Source: DSSM01 sp964484125 (GTDB lineage: Bacteria; Bacteroidota; Ignavibacteria; Tepidaquicellales; Tepidaquicellaceae). Taken from it: DNA of 64,000 bases. The stretch lies in the NCBI GenBank assembly GCA_964484125.1, contig CAZAEK010000003.1, forward strand, positions 62,001 to 126,000, in the 5' to 3' direction. Below are positions 46,636 through 54,797 of the stretch, one piece after another. Both the position numbers and the translations under genes were made by a program. The notes beneath the pieces are model-generated. The model did not search any database. It saw nothing but the letters and a program-made list of their open reading frames with translations, and was not told the origin of the DNA. Positions within the stretch are counted from its first letter, which is position 1, and each line of letters begins with the position of its first letter.

Positions 46636-47877
46636 ATGATGAAAAAATTAATCCTTTCCGGTTTTATTGTTTTAATTGCAGCAGCTTTTTCAGTAAACTG
46701 TGAAAATTCTGTTATTGTTATTAATCCTGAAAATTAAAACAAAGTATATAAAGCTGTTGATAGTGTTCGTCACGCACTAGAAGTTGCATCCGGGAAATTA
46801 GTTCCTTCGCTGAATGTTTTTATTCAAACTCCTTCGGATATAATTTTTGTTTCTACCATTCCACAAAACGGAACTCAGATAACCAAAGATACTTATTTCC
46901 GTTTTGCCAGCAATACAAAAAACTTTGCTTCAACAGCGATTCTGAATATGTATGAAGACGGATGGCTTGATATTTATGATAAAATCACCGACACTATTCC
47001 GGGCAGTAATATTAGCTATGTTCCTTCAATTCCGGAATGGAATATTCCGAATAAAAATCAAATAACAATAGAGCAGCTTCTTCAACACAGCGCCGGTGTT
47101 TTTGATTTAGGTAATGATACAATTGAAGGTCTCGGCGGAAACACCTATTACAGCTATGTTATGGGAATTGACCCCGAGCATCAATTTTCTGCAACGGAAC
47201 TTGCAAATCAATTAACGATTCATAATCTTTTTTATTTTCAGCCCGGCACAAACTATCATTACAGCAATACGGGCTATACAATTTTAAGTGAAATTATTTC
47301 GCGTGTATATTCATTTCGCAAATCATCAACGAAGTTATTTTCCGATTATCTCTACGATTATATCGTTGGCGGCTCTTCACCGGTTAATATTTCCGCTAAG
47401 TTCCCTTATCTCGCTTCAGATAAACAAATGCCGGCTCCATACATTCCAAGCAGAACTTATAATCCCGACGGCTCAATCACATTTTCTTCCGATGAAAATA
47501 TGAGCGCATTTGTTGCGGAGGGTAACGGTACCGGTACTATGTATCAGTTGAATTCATACATACGTTCTTTAATGCAGGGAAGGAATGTTTTGAATCCTGC
47601 AACTGTAGAGTTAATGAAAAACAGCATTTCTCCCGGCAGTACTACTTATGCTCTCGGCTGTTCAAGACTGCCTAATCTCGGTTTCGGACATACGGGTGCA
47701 ACTCACGGATATTTTTCAATTATGATGTATGACCCCGAAACAACCGTTTCCGTAATTGGTATGCTTCCTTCGTGGGATTTATCAAACGGCAGTACTTCTC
47801 TTTTTGTGGGATATTATGCTATGATTGATGCATGCTATGCGGCACGCTCTGCGCTTGGCTTTCCGGGAAAACCGTGA
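46636..47877 (+). pseudogene. Serine hydrolase (beta-lactamase/D-Ala-D-Ala carboxypeptidase type) with in-frame stop
   Basis: From ATG 46636 the frame encodes a signal peptide with possible lipobox (SVNC, Cys22), then a TAA at 46735-46737 (codon 34), after which the same frame runs open to 47877. The downstream part contains the whole catalytic domain: SxxK as Ser92-Asn-Thr-Lys95 (RFASNTKNF), HYSNTGYTIL and GFGHTGATHG, so all three active-site motifs are intact. A start at ATG 46948 would lose the SxxK, so the stop matters. A single-base mutation, a sequencing error, or restart at an alternative codon are possible. With the stop removed it would be a secreted hydrolase of 413 residues. Confidence 0.8.
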
Positions 47878-47879
47878 AT

Positions 47880-48335
47880 TCATCCCCCCATTTTAACTAT
47901 CTCGTCGAACTCTTGTTTTGTAATTGGAGTAACGGATAACCTGTTGCCTTTGCGAAGTATAAGCATTTCGGAAAGTATTTTGTTTGCACGCATTTCATCT
48001 ATGCTTACGGGCTTGTTAAACTTTTTAACAAACGTAACTTCTCTGGCTATCCAGGCAGGATTTTCAGGTTTACTACGTGGATCAAAATTTTCACTTCCGT
48101 GGTCAAACTGACTTTCGTCAATCATCGCTTCGCTTGAAATCTCGCAAATTCCTACAGCGGCAGGCGGTTCTGAATTACTGTGATAAAATATCGCCATATC
48201 TCCGATTTGCATATCATCTCTGATAAAATTCCTCGCCTGATAATTTCTGACTCCGTCCCAACTTGTTGTTTTGTCTCTTGCGAGGTCATCTATTGAATAT
48301 ACAAATGGTTCTGATTTCATCAGCCAGTATTTCAT
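47880..48335 (-). CDS. EVE domain protein
   Basis: 151 residues, the whole EVE fold (PUA-like): MKYWLMKSEPFVYSIDDL, WDGVRNYQARNFIRDDMQIGDMAIFYHS, PPAAVGICEI and DPRSKPENPAWIAREV are all family landmarks. EVE domains bind modified bases in nucleic acids. The start at 48335 lies in the left copy of the gap-flanking repeat; after gap collapse it overlaps the permease stop by four bases (ATGA), placing EVE last in the rho operon. The long frame read through the Ns is not real. Its stop is 2 bp from that of the convergent hydrolase. Confidence 0.92.
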   Translation of the reverse strand: MKYWLMKSEPFVYSIDDLARDKTTSWDGVRNYQARNFIRDDMQIGDMAIFYHSNSEPPAAVGICEISSEAMIDESQFDHGSENFDPRSKPENPAWIAREVTFVKKFNKPVSIDEMRANKILSEMLILRKGNRLSVTPITKQEFDEIVKMGG

Positions 48336-48516
48336 TTCTTCTTCCTCCAGAATAAATAAAANNNNNNNNNNNNNNNNNNNNNNNNNNNNNNNNNNNNNNN
48401 NNNNNNNNNNNNNNNNNNNNNNNNNNNNNNNNNNNNNNNNNNNNNNNNNNNNNNNNNNNNNGGTTCTGATTTCATCAGCCAGTATTTCATTTCTTCTTCC
48501 TCCAGAATAAATAAAA
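48307..48516. other. Scaffold gap flanked by identical 55-bp contig ends
   Basis: 48307-48361 and 48462-48516 are identical over 55 bp around exactly 100 Ns (48362-48461), the same pattern as at 23976-24185. Collapsing them puts the permease stop and the EVE start in an ATGA overlap. Confidence 0.92.
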
Positions 48517-49920
48517 CGGAATACCGAGAAGCACAAGTGCAAGTCCGATTCCCGCATTTCTCGGCGACTCAATTATGGTTACAAAAAATATTGTTGTGAA
48601 AAAAATCACTGCAATTGCAGGTATATAAGGATATCCGAAAACTTTATAAGGCCTTTCTGCATCTTTCATTTTTTTTCTCAGCACAAAAACTCCGTATGCA
48701 CCCGCCGCATAAAATATAAAGCTTGCAAACATAAGCATATCTGTCAATTGGTCAAATGTTCCTGAGAGAACAAGTAAAGAAGCCCATATACCCTGAACAA
48801 TAAGTGATATATAAGGAGTTTTGAATCTCGGGTGACAGGTTGAGGCGGATTTAAAAAATAATTTATTACGTGCCATTGAAAAATATAGTCTTGAAGATGC
48901 CATTACAGTTCCATTGGTTGTTCCAAATGTCGAAATAATTATAAGTACGGAAAGAAAAAAAGCACCTCCATTACCAAGAAATTTTCTCATTACTTCAATA
49001 GCTATAATTGAATTTTCTGATTTTGCAGAGACTTCAACTATTTCCTTGATCGGCATAACATAAATGTATGCGAAATTTACCAACACATAAATTCCGATTG
49101 TAATTAATACACCAAGATATAAAGCCCGTGGAATATTTTTTTTCGGATTTTTTACTTCTCCTCCGAGATATCCGATATTATTCCAGCCGTCATAAGCCCA
49201 GAAAGCAGCAAGCATAGCGGTAAACATTGCACCAAAAAGTCCGAGACGGCTTGAATATTGAAAACTTTCGTTAGCAAAAAACGGTTGAATATTTTCAATG
49301 CTACCGCCACTGATAGTCAAACCTAAAATAATTATTAAAAAAATCCCTGCTACTTTTAAAATTGTAAAAAGATTAGTAATAAACTGTCCGAATACAACTC
49401 CGAGATAATTTGCAGTTGTCAGAAATATAATTGTAAAAATAGTAAGACCTTTGACGCCGAAACTTTTGAAAGGATTGAATATTCCGAGGAATGTAATACT
49501 TTCAATCTCAGCCGGGAATCTTGGCAAAGTGATAATTGCATTGACAGATTCTGAAAAAACGTATGCAATAGATGCTATTGAAGCAGATTGTATAACTGAG
49601 AAACATGACCATCCATAAAGGAATGCAAAAGCGTCTCCATACATCCTCTGGAAATAAACAAACTGGCCTCCCGGTTCTGCAATAAGTGAAGCAACCTCAG
49701 CATTGGTAGCAGAAGCAAAAAGAGTAATAAGACCTGCAATAATCCACGCAATTAAGATAAGTCCACCTGAACCAAGTTCTGCTGACATCGGTGCTACTTT
49801 CTTGAAAACACCTGAGCCAATCATCGAACTTATTACAATCATAAGCGATGTAAAAAATCCGAGCCGTGTCAGCAAACCAGAATGATGTATTTCGTGTTTA
49901 ACAGTAGTTTTCTTCAGCAA
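48487..49920 (-). CDS. APC family amino acid permease
   Basis: 477 residues, about twelve membrane helices. GSGVFKKVAPMSAELGSGGLILIAW (about 38-62) is the APC glycine-rich first-helix signature; FLYGWSCFSVIQSAS, AFWAYDGWNNIGYLGGEVKNPKKNIPRAL and STFGTTNGTVMASSRLYFSMAR follow the LAT/APA type. Substrate unknown. Four bases after the nuoG-like stop, coupled to EVE once the gap is collapsed. Confidence 0.92.
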   Translation of the reverse strand: MLKKTTVKHEIHHSGLLTRLGFFTSLMIVISSMIGSGVFKKVAPMSAELGSGGLILIAWIIAGLITLFASATNAEVASLIAEPGGQFVYFQRMYGDAFAFLYGWSCFSVIQSASIASIAYVFSESVNAIITLPRFPAEIESITFLGIFNPFKSFGVKGLTIFTIIFLTTANYLGVVFGQFITNLFTILKVAGIFLIIILGLTISGGSIENIQPFFANESFQYSSRLGLFGAMFTAMLAAFWAYDGWNNIGYLGGEVKNPKKNIPRALYLGVLITIGIYVLVNFAYIYVMPIKEIVEVSAKSENSIIAIEVMRKFLGNGGAFFLSVLIIISTFGTTNGTVMASSRLYFSMARNKLFFKSASTCHPRFKTPYISLIVQGIWASLLVLSGTFDQLTDMLMFASFIFYAAGAYGVFVLRKKMKDAERPYKVFGYPYIPAIAVIFFTTIFFVTIIESPRNAGIGLALVLLGIPFYLFWRKKK

Positions 49921-49923
49921 ATT

Positions 49924-51576
49924 TTATTTAAGTTTATAGCCGGAACTTCCGACTGAGTCATAATCAAAATTATCAAGCCCGAACTTTTCTTTGCATAATT
50001 CTGAAAATACTTCTTCTGAATTTTCGAAATCAAATTCAATGTTCATCGCTTTTGCAATTGCTTTTATTATTTTCCAGCCGGGTCTTGCATTGAATTTTGT
50101 TCCCTGAGTCCATGAGTCATTTGGTGCTCCGAACTTATCAAGTCTCGACATTTCATATTGTCCAATTAATCTTTCCTGCTCGATTGTAGTCATTGCAGGT
50201 TTAAGTCTCTGAATATAATTTTCAAAATTAATAAATGTTCCGTTTATTTCTGCATAAATTGAAAGCGGAAGCAATACGTTTGCTCTTGAAGATAAAATTC
50301 CATGATAGCTTAGAACCTGAATATTGGTTTCAACATCTCTGAAATATTCCTTGGCGTTTGCAATTAAACTGTCATCATTATTCATCCAGAATACTGATTT
50401 ATACTTTTTGCTTTTCAGCTCTGCAAGGATTTCTTCCGTGAGTTCTTTCATCCCAAGTAATTTGCACCCCTGCGTATTTGGAGTCATATCAGATTTTCTT
50501 AAAATATCATCTCCGAAACTTTCATCTGTTCTTGGTATATAAAAAACATCTTCCCTTCCGGTGAGTGTTTTTGCAAGTTTCATCAATGCGTAATTATCTT
50601 CAAGTGTTGAATATGCAGAACCAACAAATAACATATCATCTTTATAGGATGTTAAAATTGCAACAGTATTTCCGATTGCTTCATCCCAATCTGTCTGAAT
50701 CTGGTTTTCAGTGCCAATTATGTTTTCTGTATTTAATATTGAAGGAGACGTAATTCTCTTTTCCCTGTTATTTGTATTCTTAATTGTTTCAAGTCTTCCG
50801 TAATCACATAGCCACCATTGATTAACATTTTGATTTTCTCTTGGCTCTATTCTCAGAATCTCATTATTTCTGACTCCAATTATTGTGTTGCACCCTCGTG
50901 AACATCCGGGGCAAATGCTGTCAGTAAATGACATATCCCATACCCTTGATTTGAATCTGAAATGTCTTGAGGTTAATGCGCCTACGGGGCATATTTCAAT
51001 TACATTCATAGAATAAGGATTGTCGAGTGATTTACCAGGAAAAGTTTCTATAGTCACTTTTTCTCCTCTGTTTACAAATGTAAGTTGCGGTTCTTTGGCA
51101 ATCTCATCACAAAATCTGATACATCTTGAACAGCTTATGCACCTCTCCTGGTCAAACATAACATTAGGTCCGAGTTCAACTCTTTTCTCTTTATGATTTT
51201 TTTCTTCATCAAATCTTGAAATTCCCGTGCTGTATTTGAAAGCATAATCCTGAAGTTTACATTCTCCGGCTTCATCGCATATCGGGCAATCAAGAGGGTG
51301 ATTTATTAATAAAAACTCCATAACTGCATTTTGCGCCTTTACAACCTTATCGTTTTTCGTGTTTACTACCATGCCTTCCTGAGCAAGTGTTGAACATGCA
51401 ATCATTAATTTGGGAGCTTTTTCAATTTCAACAAGACAAATTCTGCAATTCCCGGCTATGCTTAATCCCGGATGCCAGCAAAAATGCGGTATCTCAATAC
51501 CTGCTCTTTTTGCTGCCTGTATTATTGTTTCTCCCTGTTGAAATTCTATTTCTTTACCGTCAATTGTAATTTTCAT
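49924..51576 (-). CDS. NADH-quinone oxidoreductase subunit G-like iron-sulfur protein
   Basis: 550 residues, shorter than many NuoG (about 680-900). [2Fe-2S] Cys33, 44, 47, 61; the His93-Cys97-Cys100-Cys106 [4Fe-4S] site; ferredoxin-type Cys146, 149, 152, 156 and 196; and Cys222, 225, 229, 257 (CPGCSRGCN ... WWLCDYG), the extra cluster found in some NuoG. A remnant of the molybdopterin-oxidoreductase domain fills the rest. No other complex I subunit is adjacent; the neighbours are RNase G and an amino-acid permease. A subunit of complex I encoded apart, or of another NADH- or H2-linked enzyme. Confidence 0.85.
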   Translation of the reverse strand: MKITIDGKEIEFQQGETIIQAAKRAGIEIPHFCWHPGLSIAGNCRICLVEIEKAPKLMIACSTLAQEGMVVNTKNDKVVKAQNAVMEFLLINHPLDCPICDEAGECKLQDYAFKYSTGISRFDEEKNHKEKRVELGPNVMFDQERCISCSRCIRFCDEIAKEPQLTFVNRGEKVTIETFPGKSLDNPYSMNVIEICPVGALTSRHFRFKSRVWDMSFTDSICPGCSRGCNTIIGVRNNEILRIEPRENQNVNQWWLCDYGRLETIKNTNNREKRITSPSILNTENIIGTENQIQTDWDEAIGNTVAILTSYKDDMLFVGSAYSTLEDNYALMKLAKTLTGREDVFYIPRTDESFGDDILRKSDMTPNTQGCKLLGMKELTEEILAELKSKKYKSVFWMNNDDSLIANAKEYFRDVETNIQVLSYHGILSSRANVLLPLSIYAEINGTFINFENYIQRLKPAMTTIEQERLIGQYEMSRLDKFGAPNDSWTQGTKFNARPGWKIIKAIAKAMNIEFDFENSEEVFSELCKEKFGLDNFDYDSVGSSGYKLK

Positions 51577-51596
51577 TATTATAAATAAAAAAATTT

Positions 51597-53168
51597 TTAT
51601 TGTTGTGAATATTCATCGGTCAATTCTACTTTTGACCTTAGCTCAAAAAACCTGAACTCATCTAATGCAAGAGTATCATCTGTTTCAAGCTTTATTATTA
51701 CCTTAAACTTAATACAGAGCTTTAAAATTCGATTGAAAATACCACTTGTCATATAATGACGTATAAGTGGATTTACCCTGAGTCTCAGAAATATACCGCC
51801 ATCTCCGCCTTTGTATCTCTGCAACCACCTTTCGATTTCTTTCAGGAAACTTAATCCTGTTTGAACTCGTCCTGTACCGCTGCACATAGGGCATTGAGAT
51901 GAAATTCTCTGAATTATATTCTGTCTGATTCTTTGCCTTGTAATCTGAACAATACCGAATTCACTCATAGGCAGAATTGTTGATTTCGCCCTGTCTTTTC
52001 TGAATTCTTTTCTTAATTCGTCGTGTAGTTTTCTTTTATTGATATCTTCATATAAATCAATAAAATCTACTACAATTAATCCTCCAATATCGCGAAGTCT
52101 TGCCTGCCTTGCAATTTCTTTACCGGCTTCAATATTGGTTTTCAGAGAATTAATTTCCTGGTCTTTTGACTTTGCATACTTCCCGCTGTTTACATCAACA
52201 ACGGTCATTGCTTCTGTTGTTTCAATTACAATATATCCCGAATTTTTAAGGTATATTCTTTTGTCAAGTGATTCTTCTATCTGTTTTTCAATACTGTGGT
52301 ATGTATCGAAGATAGGTGCTTCATCTTCATAAAGAATAATCCTGTCGGAATACTCCGGAGAAGTATCGTCTATATAATTTCTGATTTCTTTATAAAGTTT
52401 TTTAGAATCAACTACCATTCTGTCAATATCTTCGCGGAATAAATCCCGGATAACAGAATTAGTAGTTGAAACATCTTTATAAAGTAGTGAAGGCGGTTTT
52501 GTATTTTTGATTTTCGTCTGAATTTCATTCCAGGCCTGTATAAGTTTGTTCAGATCATCAAGTATCAGATTTTCATCTTGTCCGGCTGCAACGGTTCTGA
52601 TAATTAAACCAAAACCTTCAGGAAGAACATTTCTGACTATTGACCTTAACCTTCTTCTTTCCTTTTGGTTATAAATTTTTCTGGAGATTCCTATTCTTCT
52701 GTTGAAAGGAATTAAGACGAGATACCTGCCCGGAATAGAGACCTTTGCAGTTACTCTTACTCCTTTATTACCAACAGGTTCTTTTGTAATCTGTACAATT
52801 ATGTTTTTCCCTCGCTCAAGAGATGCTGCAGCAGGATTTCTGTCTTTATTTACAAATCTTGAGGGTTGTTTTGTTTCTTCCTCTTCGTCATCATCATCGT
52901 CGAATTCATCATCACCAAGCATATCTTTATAGTCATCTGGTGAAGTTTCAATATCTGAGAAGTGCAGGAATGCATCTTGTGGAAATCCAAGGTCAATAAA
53001 AGCCGCTCTTATACCGGGCATAACCTTTGCTACTTTCCCAAGATAAAGATCCCCCACGTTTCTTGACAAATCCGGACTTTCATAGAACAGTTCCACAAGT
53101 CTTCCATCTTCAGTGATGGCAATTCTTGTTTCGTTTGAGGAAGAGTTAATAATAATCTCTTTCTTCAT
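51597..53168 (-). CDS. rng: Ribonuclease E/G family endoribonuclease
   Basis: 523 residues, RNase G-sized. An S1 domain (about 35-150) holds an unusual acidic insert at 85-99 (GDDEFDDDDDEEEE). The DNase-I-like core has catalytic Asp325 (VVDVNSGKY) and Asp368 (VVDFIDL), and the zinc-link CPMCSGTGR with Cys426 and Cys429. Processes rRNA precursors and starts mRNA decay. 25 bp after rho, same operon. Confidence 0.96.
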   Translation of the reverse strand: MKKEIIINSSSNETRIAITEDGRLVELFYESPDLSRNVGDLYLGKVAKVMPGIRAAFIDLGFPQDAFLHFSDIETSPDDYKDMLGDDEFDDDDDEEEETKQPSRFVNKDRNPAAASLERGKNIIVQITKEPVGNKGVRVTAKVSIPGRYLVLIPFNRRIGISRKIYNQKERRRLRSIVRNVLPEGFGLIIRTVAAGQDENLILDDLNKLIQAWNEIQTKIKNTKPPSLLYKDVSTTNSVIRDLFREDIDRMVVDSKKLYKEIRNYIDDTSPEYSDRIILYEDEAPIFDTYHSIEKQIEESLDKRIYLKNSGYIVIETTEAMTVVDVNSGKYAKSKDQEINSLKTNIEAGKEIARQARLRDIGGLIVVDFIDLYEDINKRKLHDELRKEFRKDRAKSTILPMSEFGIVQITRQRIRQNIIQRISSQCPMCSGTGRVQTGLSFLKEIERWLQRYKGGDGGIFLRLRVNPLIRHYMTSGIFNRILKLCIKFKVIIKLETDDTLALDEFRFFELRSKVELTDEYSQQ

Positions 53169-53193
53169 CAGTAATCAAATTGTTAGACAGATT

Positions 53194-54492
53194 CTACGAA
53201 TTCATCGAAGCTAAAAATTCCTTGTTGGATTTTGTTCCCCGCATTTTATTTAGCAGGAACTCCATAGCTTCTACAGGATTGTAGTCTGACAAAATTTTTC
53301 TTAATAAATAGATACGGTTCAGAACATCGCTCTCGAGTAAAAGTTCCTCTTTTCTCGTACCAGACCTGTTGAGGTCTATGGCAGGGAAAATTCTTCTGTC
53401 GGAAAGTCTTCTGTCAAGCACGATTTCCATATTTCCAGTACCCTTAAATTCTTCAAATATAACTTCATCCATCCTGCTGCCTGTTTCTATAAGGGCAGTA
53501 GCAATGATAGTCAGAGAGCCGCCTTCATCTATATTTCTTGCAGCTCCGAAAAATCTTTTCGGTTTGTGAAGTGCATTTGCATCAACACCTCCGGAGAGGA
53601 TTTTTCCGCTGTGAGGTATTACGGTATTATGTGCTCTTGCAAGACGTGTTATGCTGTCAAGTAAAATAACAACATCGTGCTTCGACTCAACAAGCCGCTT
53701 TGCTTTTTGCAGAACAATCTCAGAAACCGCTACGTGTCTTTCAGGTGGTTCATCGAAAGTTGAACTTACGACTTCTGCTTTTACATTGCGTTGCATATCG
53801 GTAACTTCCTCAGGTCTTTCGTCAATAAGCAACACAATCATGTGCACTTCAGGATGGTTTTTGGTTATGCTGTTTGCAATTGTCTGTAATAGTATTGTTT
53901 TTCCGCTCTTAGGTGGCGATACAATCAATGCTCTCTGACCTTTACCAATCGGAACAAAAAGGTCCATAATCCTCATAGAATATTCTGAAGGATTATTCTC
54001 GAGTTTAAATGCCTCATTGGGATATAAAGGCACCAGATTGTCAAACATAATTCTTTCCCTGATCTGATCAGGGTGATTATAGTTGATTTTTTGTACCTTT
54101 AGAAGTGCAAAAAATCTTTCGCCTTCTTTTGGAGGTCTCACCTGTCCGCTTATACAATCGCCTGTCTTTAATAAAAATTTCTTTATCTGTGAAGGTGATA
54201 CATAAATATCGTCAGGTGATGGTAAATAGTTATAATCTGCAGACCTCAAAAAGCCGTATCCTTCCGGCAATACTTCCAAAACTCCATCTGCGAAAGCTAC
54301 TCCGTCTTTTTTGGTAGTAGTTTCAAGAATTTTGAAAATAAGGTCTTGTTTTTTTAAGTCTTCGTAACCTTCAACATTGAGTTCTTTTGCTATTACTCTC
54401 AGTTCGGCTACTTTTTTTGACTTAAGAATTACAGTGTTGGTTTCGTTTTCGTTTTCGTCTTCCACTGAAATATCTTTTTTGTAATCAGCCAT
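53194..54492 (-). CDS. rho: Transcription termination factor Rho
   Basis: 432 residues. N-terminal SAP-like helices (25-60), cold-shock RNA-binding domain (about 68-140, EGYGFLRSADYNY), then the RecA-type motor: Walker A PPKSGKT (193-199), VLLIDERPEEVTDM, Walker B-type VVILLDSITRLARAHN and the SGGVDANALHKPKRFFGAARN loop. Hexameric helicase that ends transcription. First gene of a minus-strand unit rho-rng-nuoG-like-permease-EVE. A 305-bp leader/intergenic gap lies upstream. Confidence 0.98.
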   Translation of the reverse strand: MADYKKDISVEDENENETNTVILKSKKVAELRVIAKELNVEGYEDLKKQDLIFKILETTTKKDGVAFADGVLEVLPEGYGFLRSADYNYLPSPDDIYVSPSQIKKFLLKTGDCISGQVRPPKEGERFFALLKVQKINYNHPDQIRERIMFDNLVPLYPNEAFKLENNPSEYSMRIMDLFVPIGKGQRALIVSPPKSGKTILLQTIANSITKNHPEVHMIVLLIDERPEEVTDMQRNVKAEVVSSTFDEPPERHVAVSEIVLQKAKRLVESKHDVVILLDSITRLARAHNTVIPHSGKILSGGVDANALHKPKRFFGAARNIDEGGSLTIIATALIETGSRMDEVIFEEFKGTGNMEIVLDRRLSDRRIFPAIDLNRSGTRKEELLLESDVLNRIYLLRKILSDYNPVEAMEFLLNKMRGTKSNKEFLASMNS

Positions 54493-54797
54493 AATAATTA
54501 ATTCCTTGTAAATAATTGATTAAACTTTCTATCCCGCAATTTTATGGTTTTGACGTGCGGAAAGGTCATTATTGAAATTGTAGTATTCAGTATCTCTTGT
54601 TAATTTTAAATGAGATTTTTTTCATTGTAAGAGTACATCAAAAACCTGGGAAGTAAATGTGTACATTAGCAATCTAAAGCAAAAATTGTAAACTTTCAAG
54701 AGTAAAATTAATAAAAGTTAATTATTCTTAATTATGGATAATATTTTCGGAAAACATAAATAATTGAAAATACTCCTTAAAATAAGTATTTTGCCAA
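54493..54797. other. Divergent intergenic region, no gene
   Basis: 305 bp between the rho and glycosyltransferase-like starts. It is AT-rich with no open frame of note. TATTTTGCC at 54787-54795, directly before ATG 54798, resembles a -7 box. No hairpin or known leader motif was recognised on the rho side, where autoregulatory leaders are common. Confidence 0.5.

Noticed and set aside
46948..47877. Serine hydrolase beginning at ATG 46948
   Set aside because: This start drops the SxxK motif; the same frame extends back to a signal peptide at 46636, broken only by one stop.
47880..48572. Frame running through the Ns that fuses the EVE protein to an extra N-terminal segment
   Set aside because: It depends on the 100 Ns; the EVE domain starts naturally at 48335 and the rest is the permease C-terminus read in another frame.
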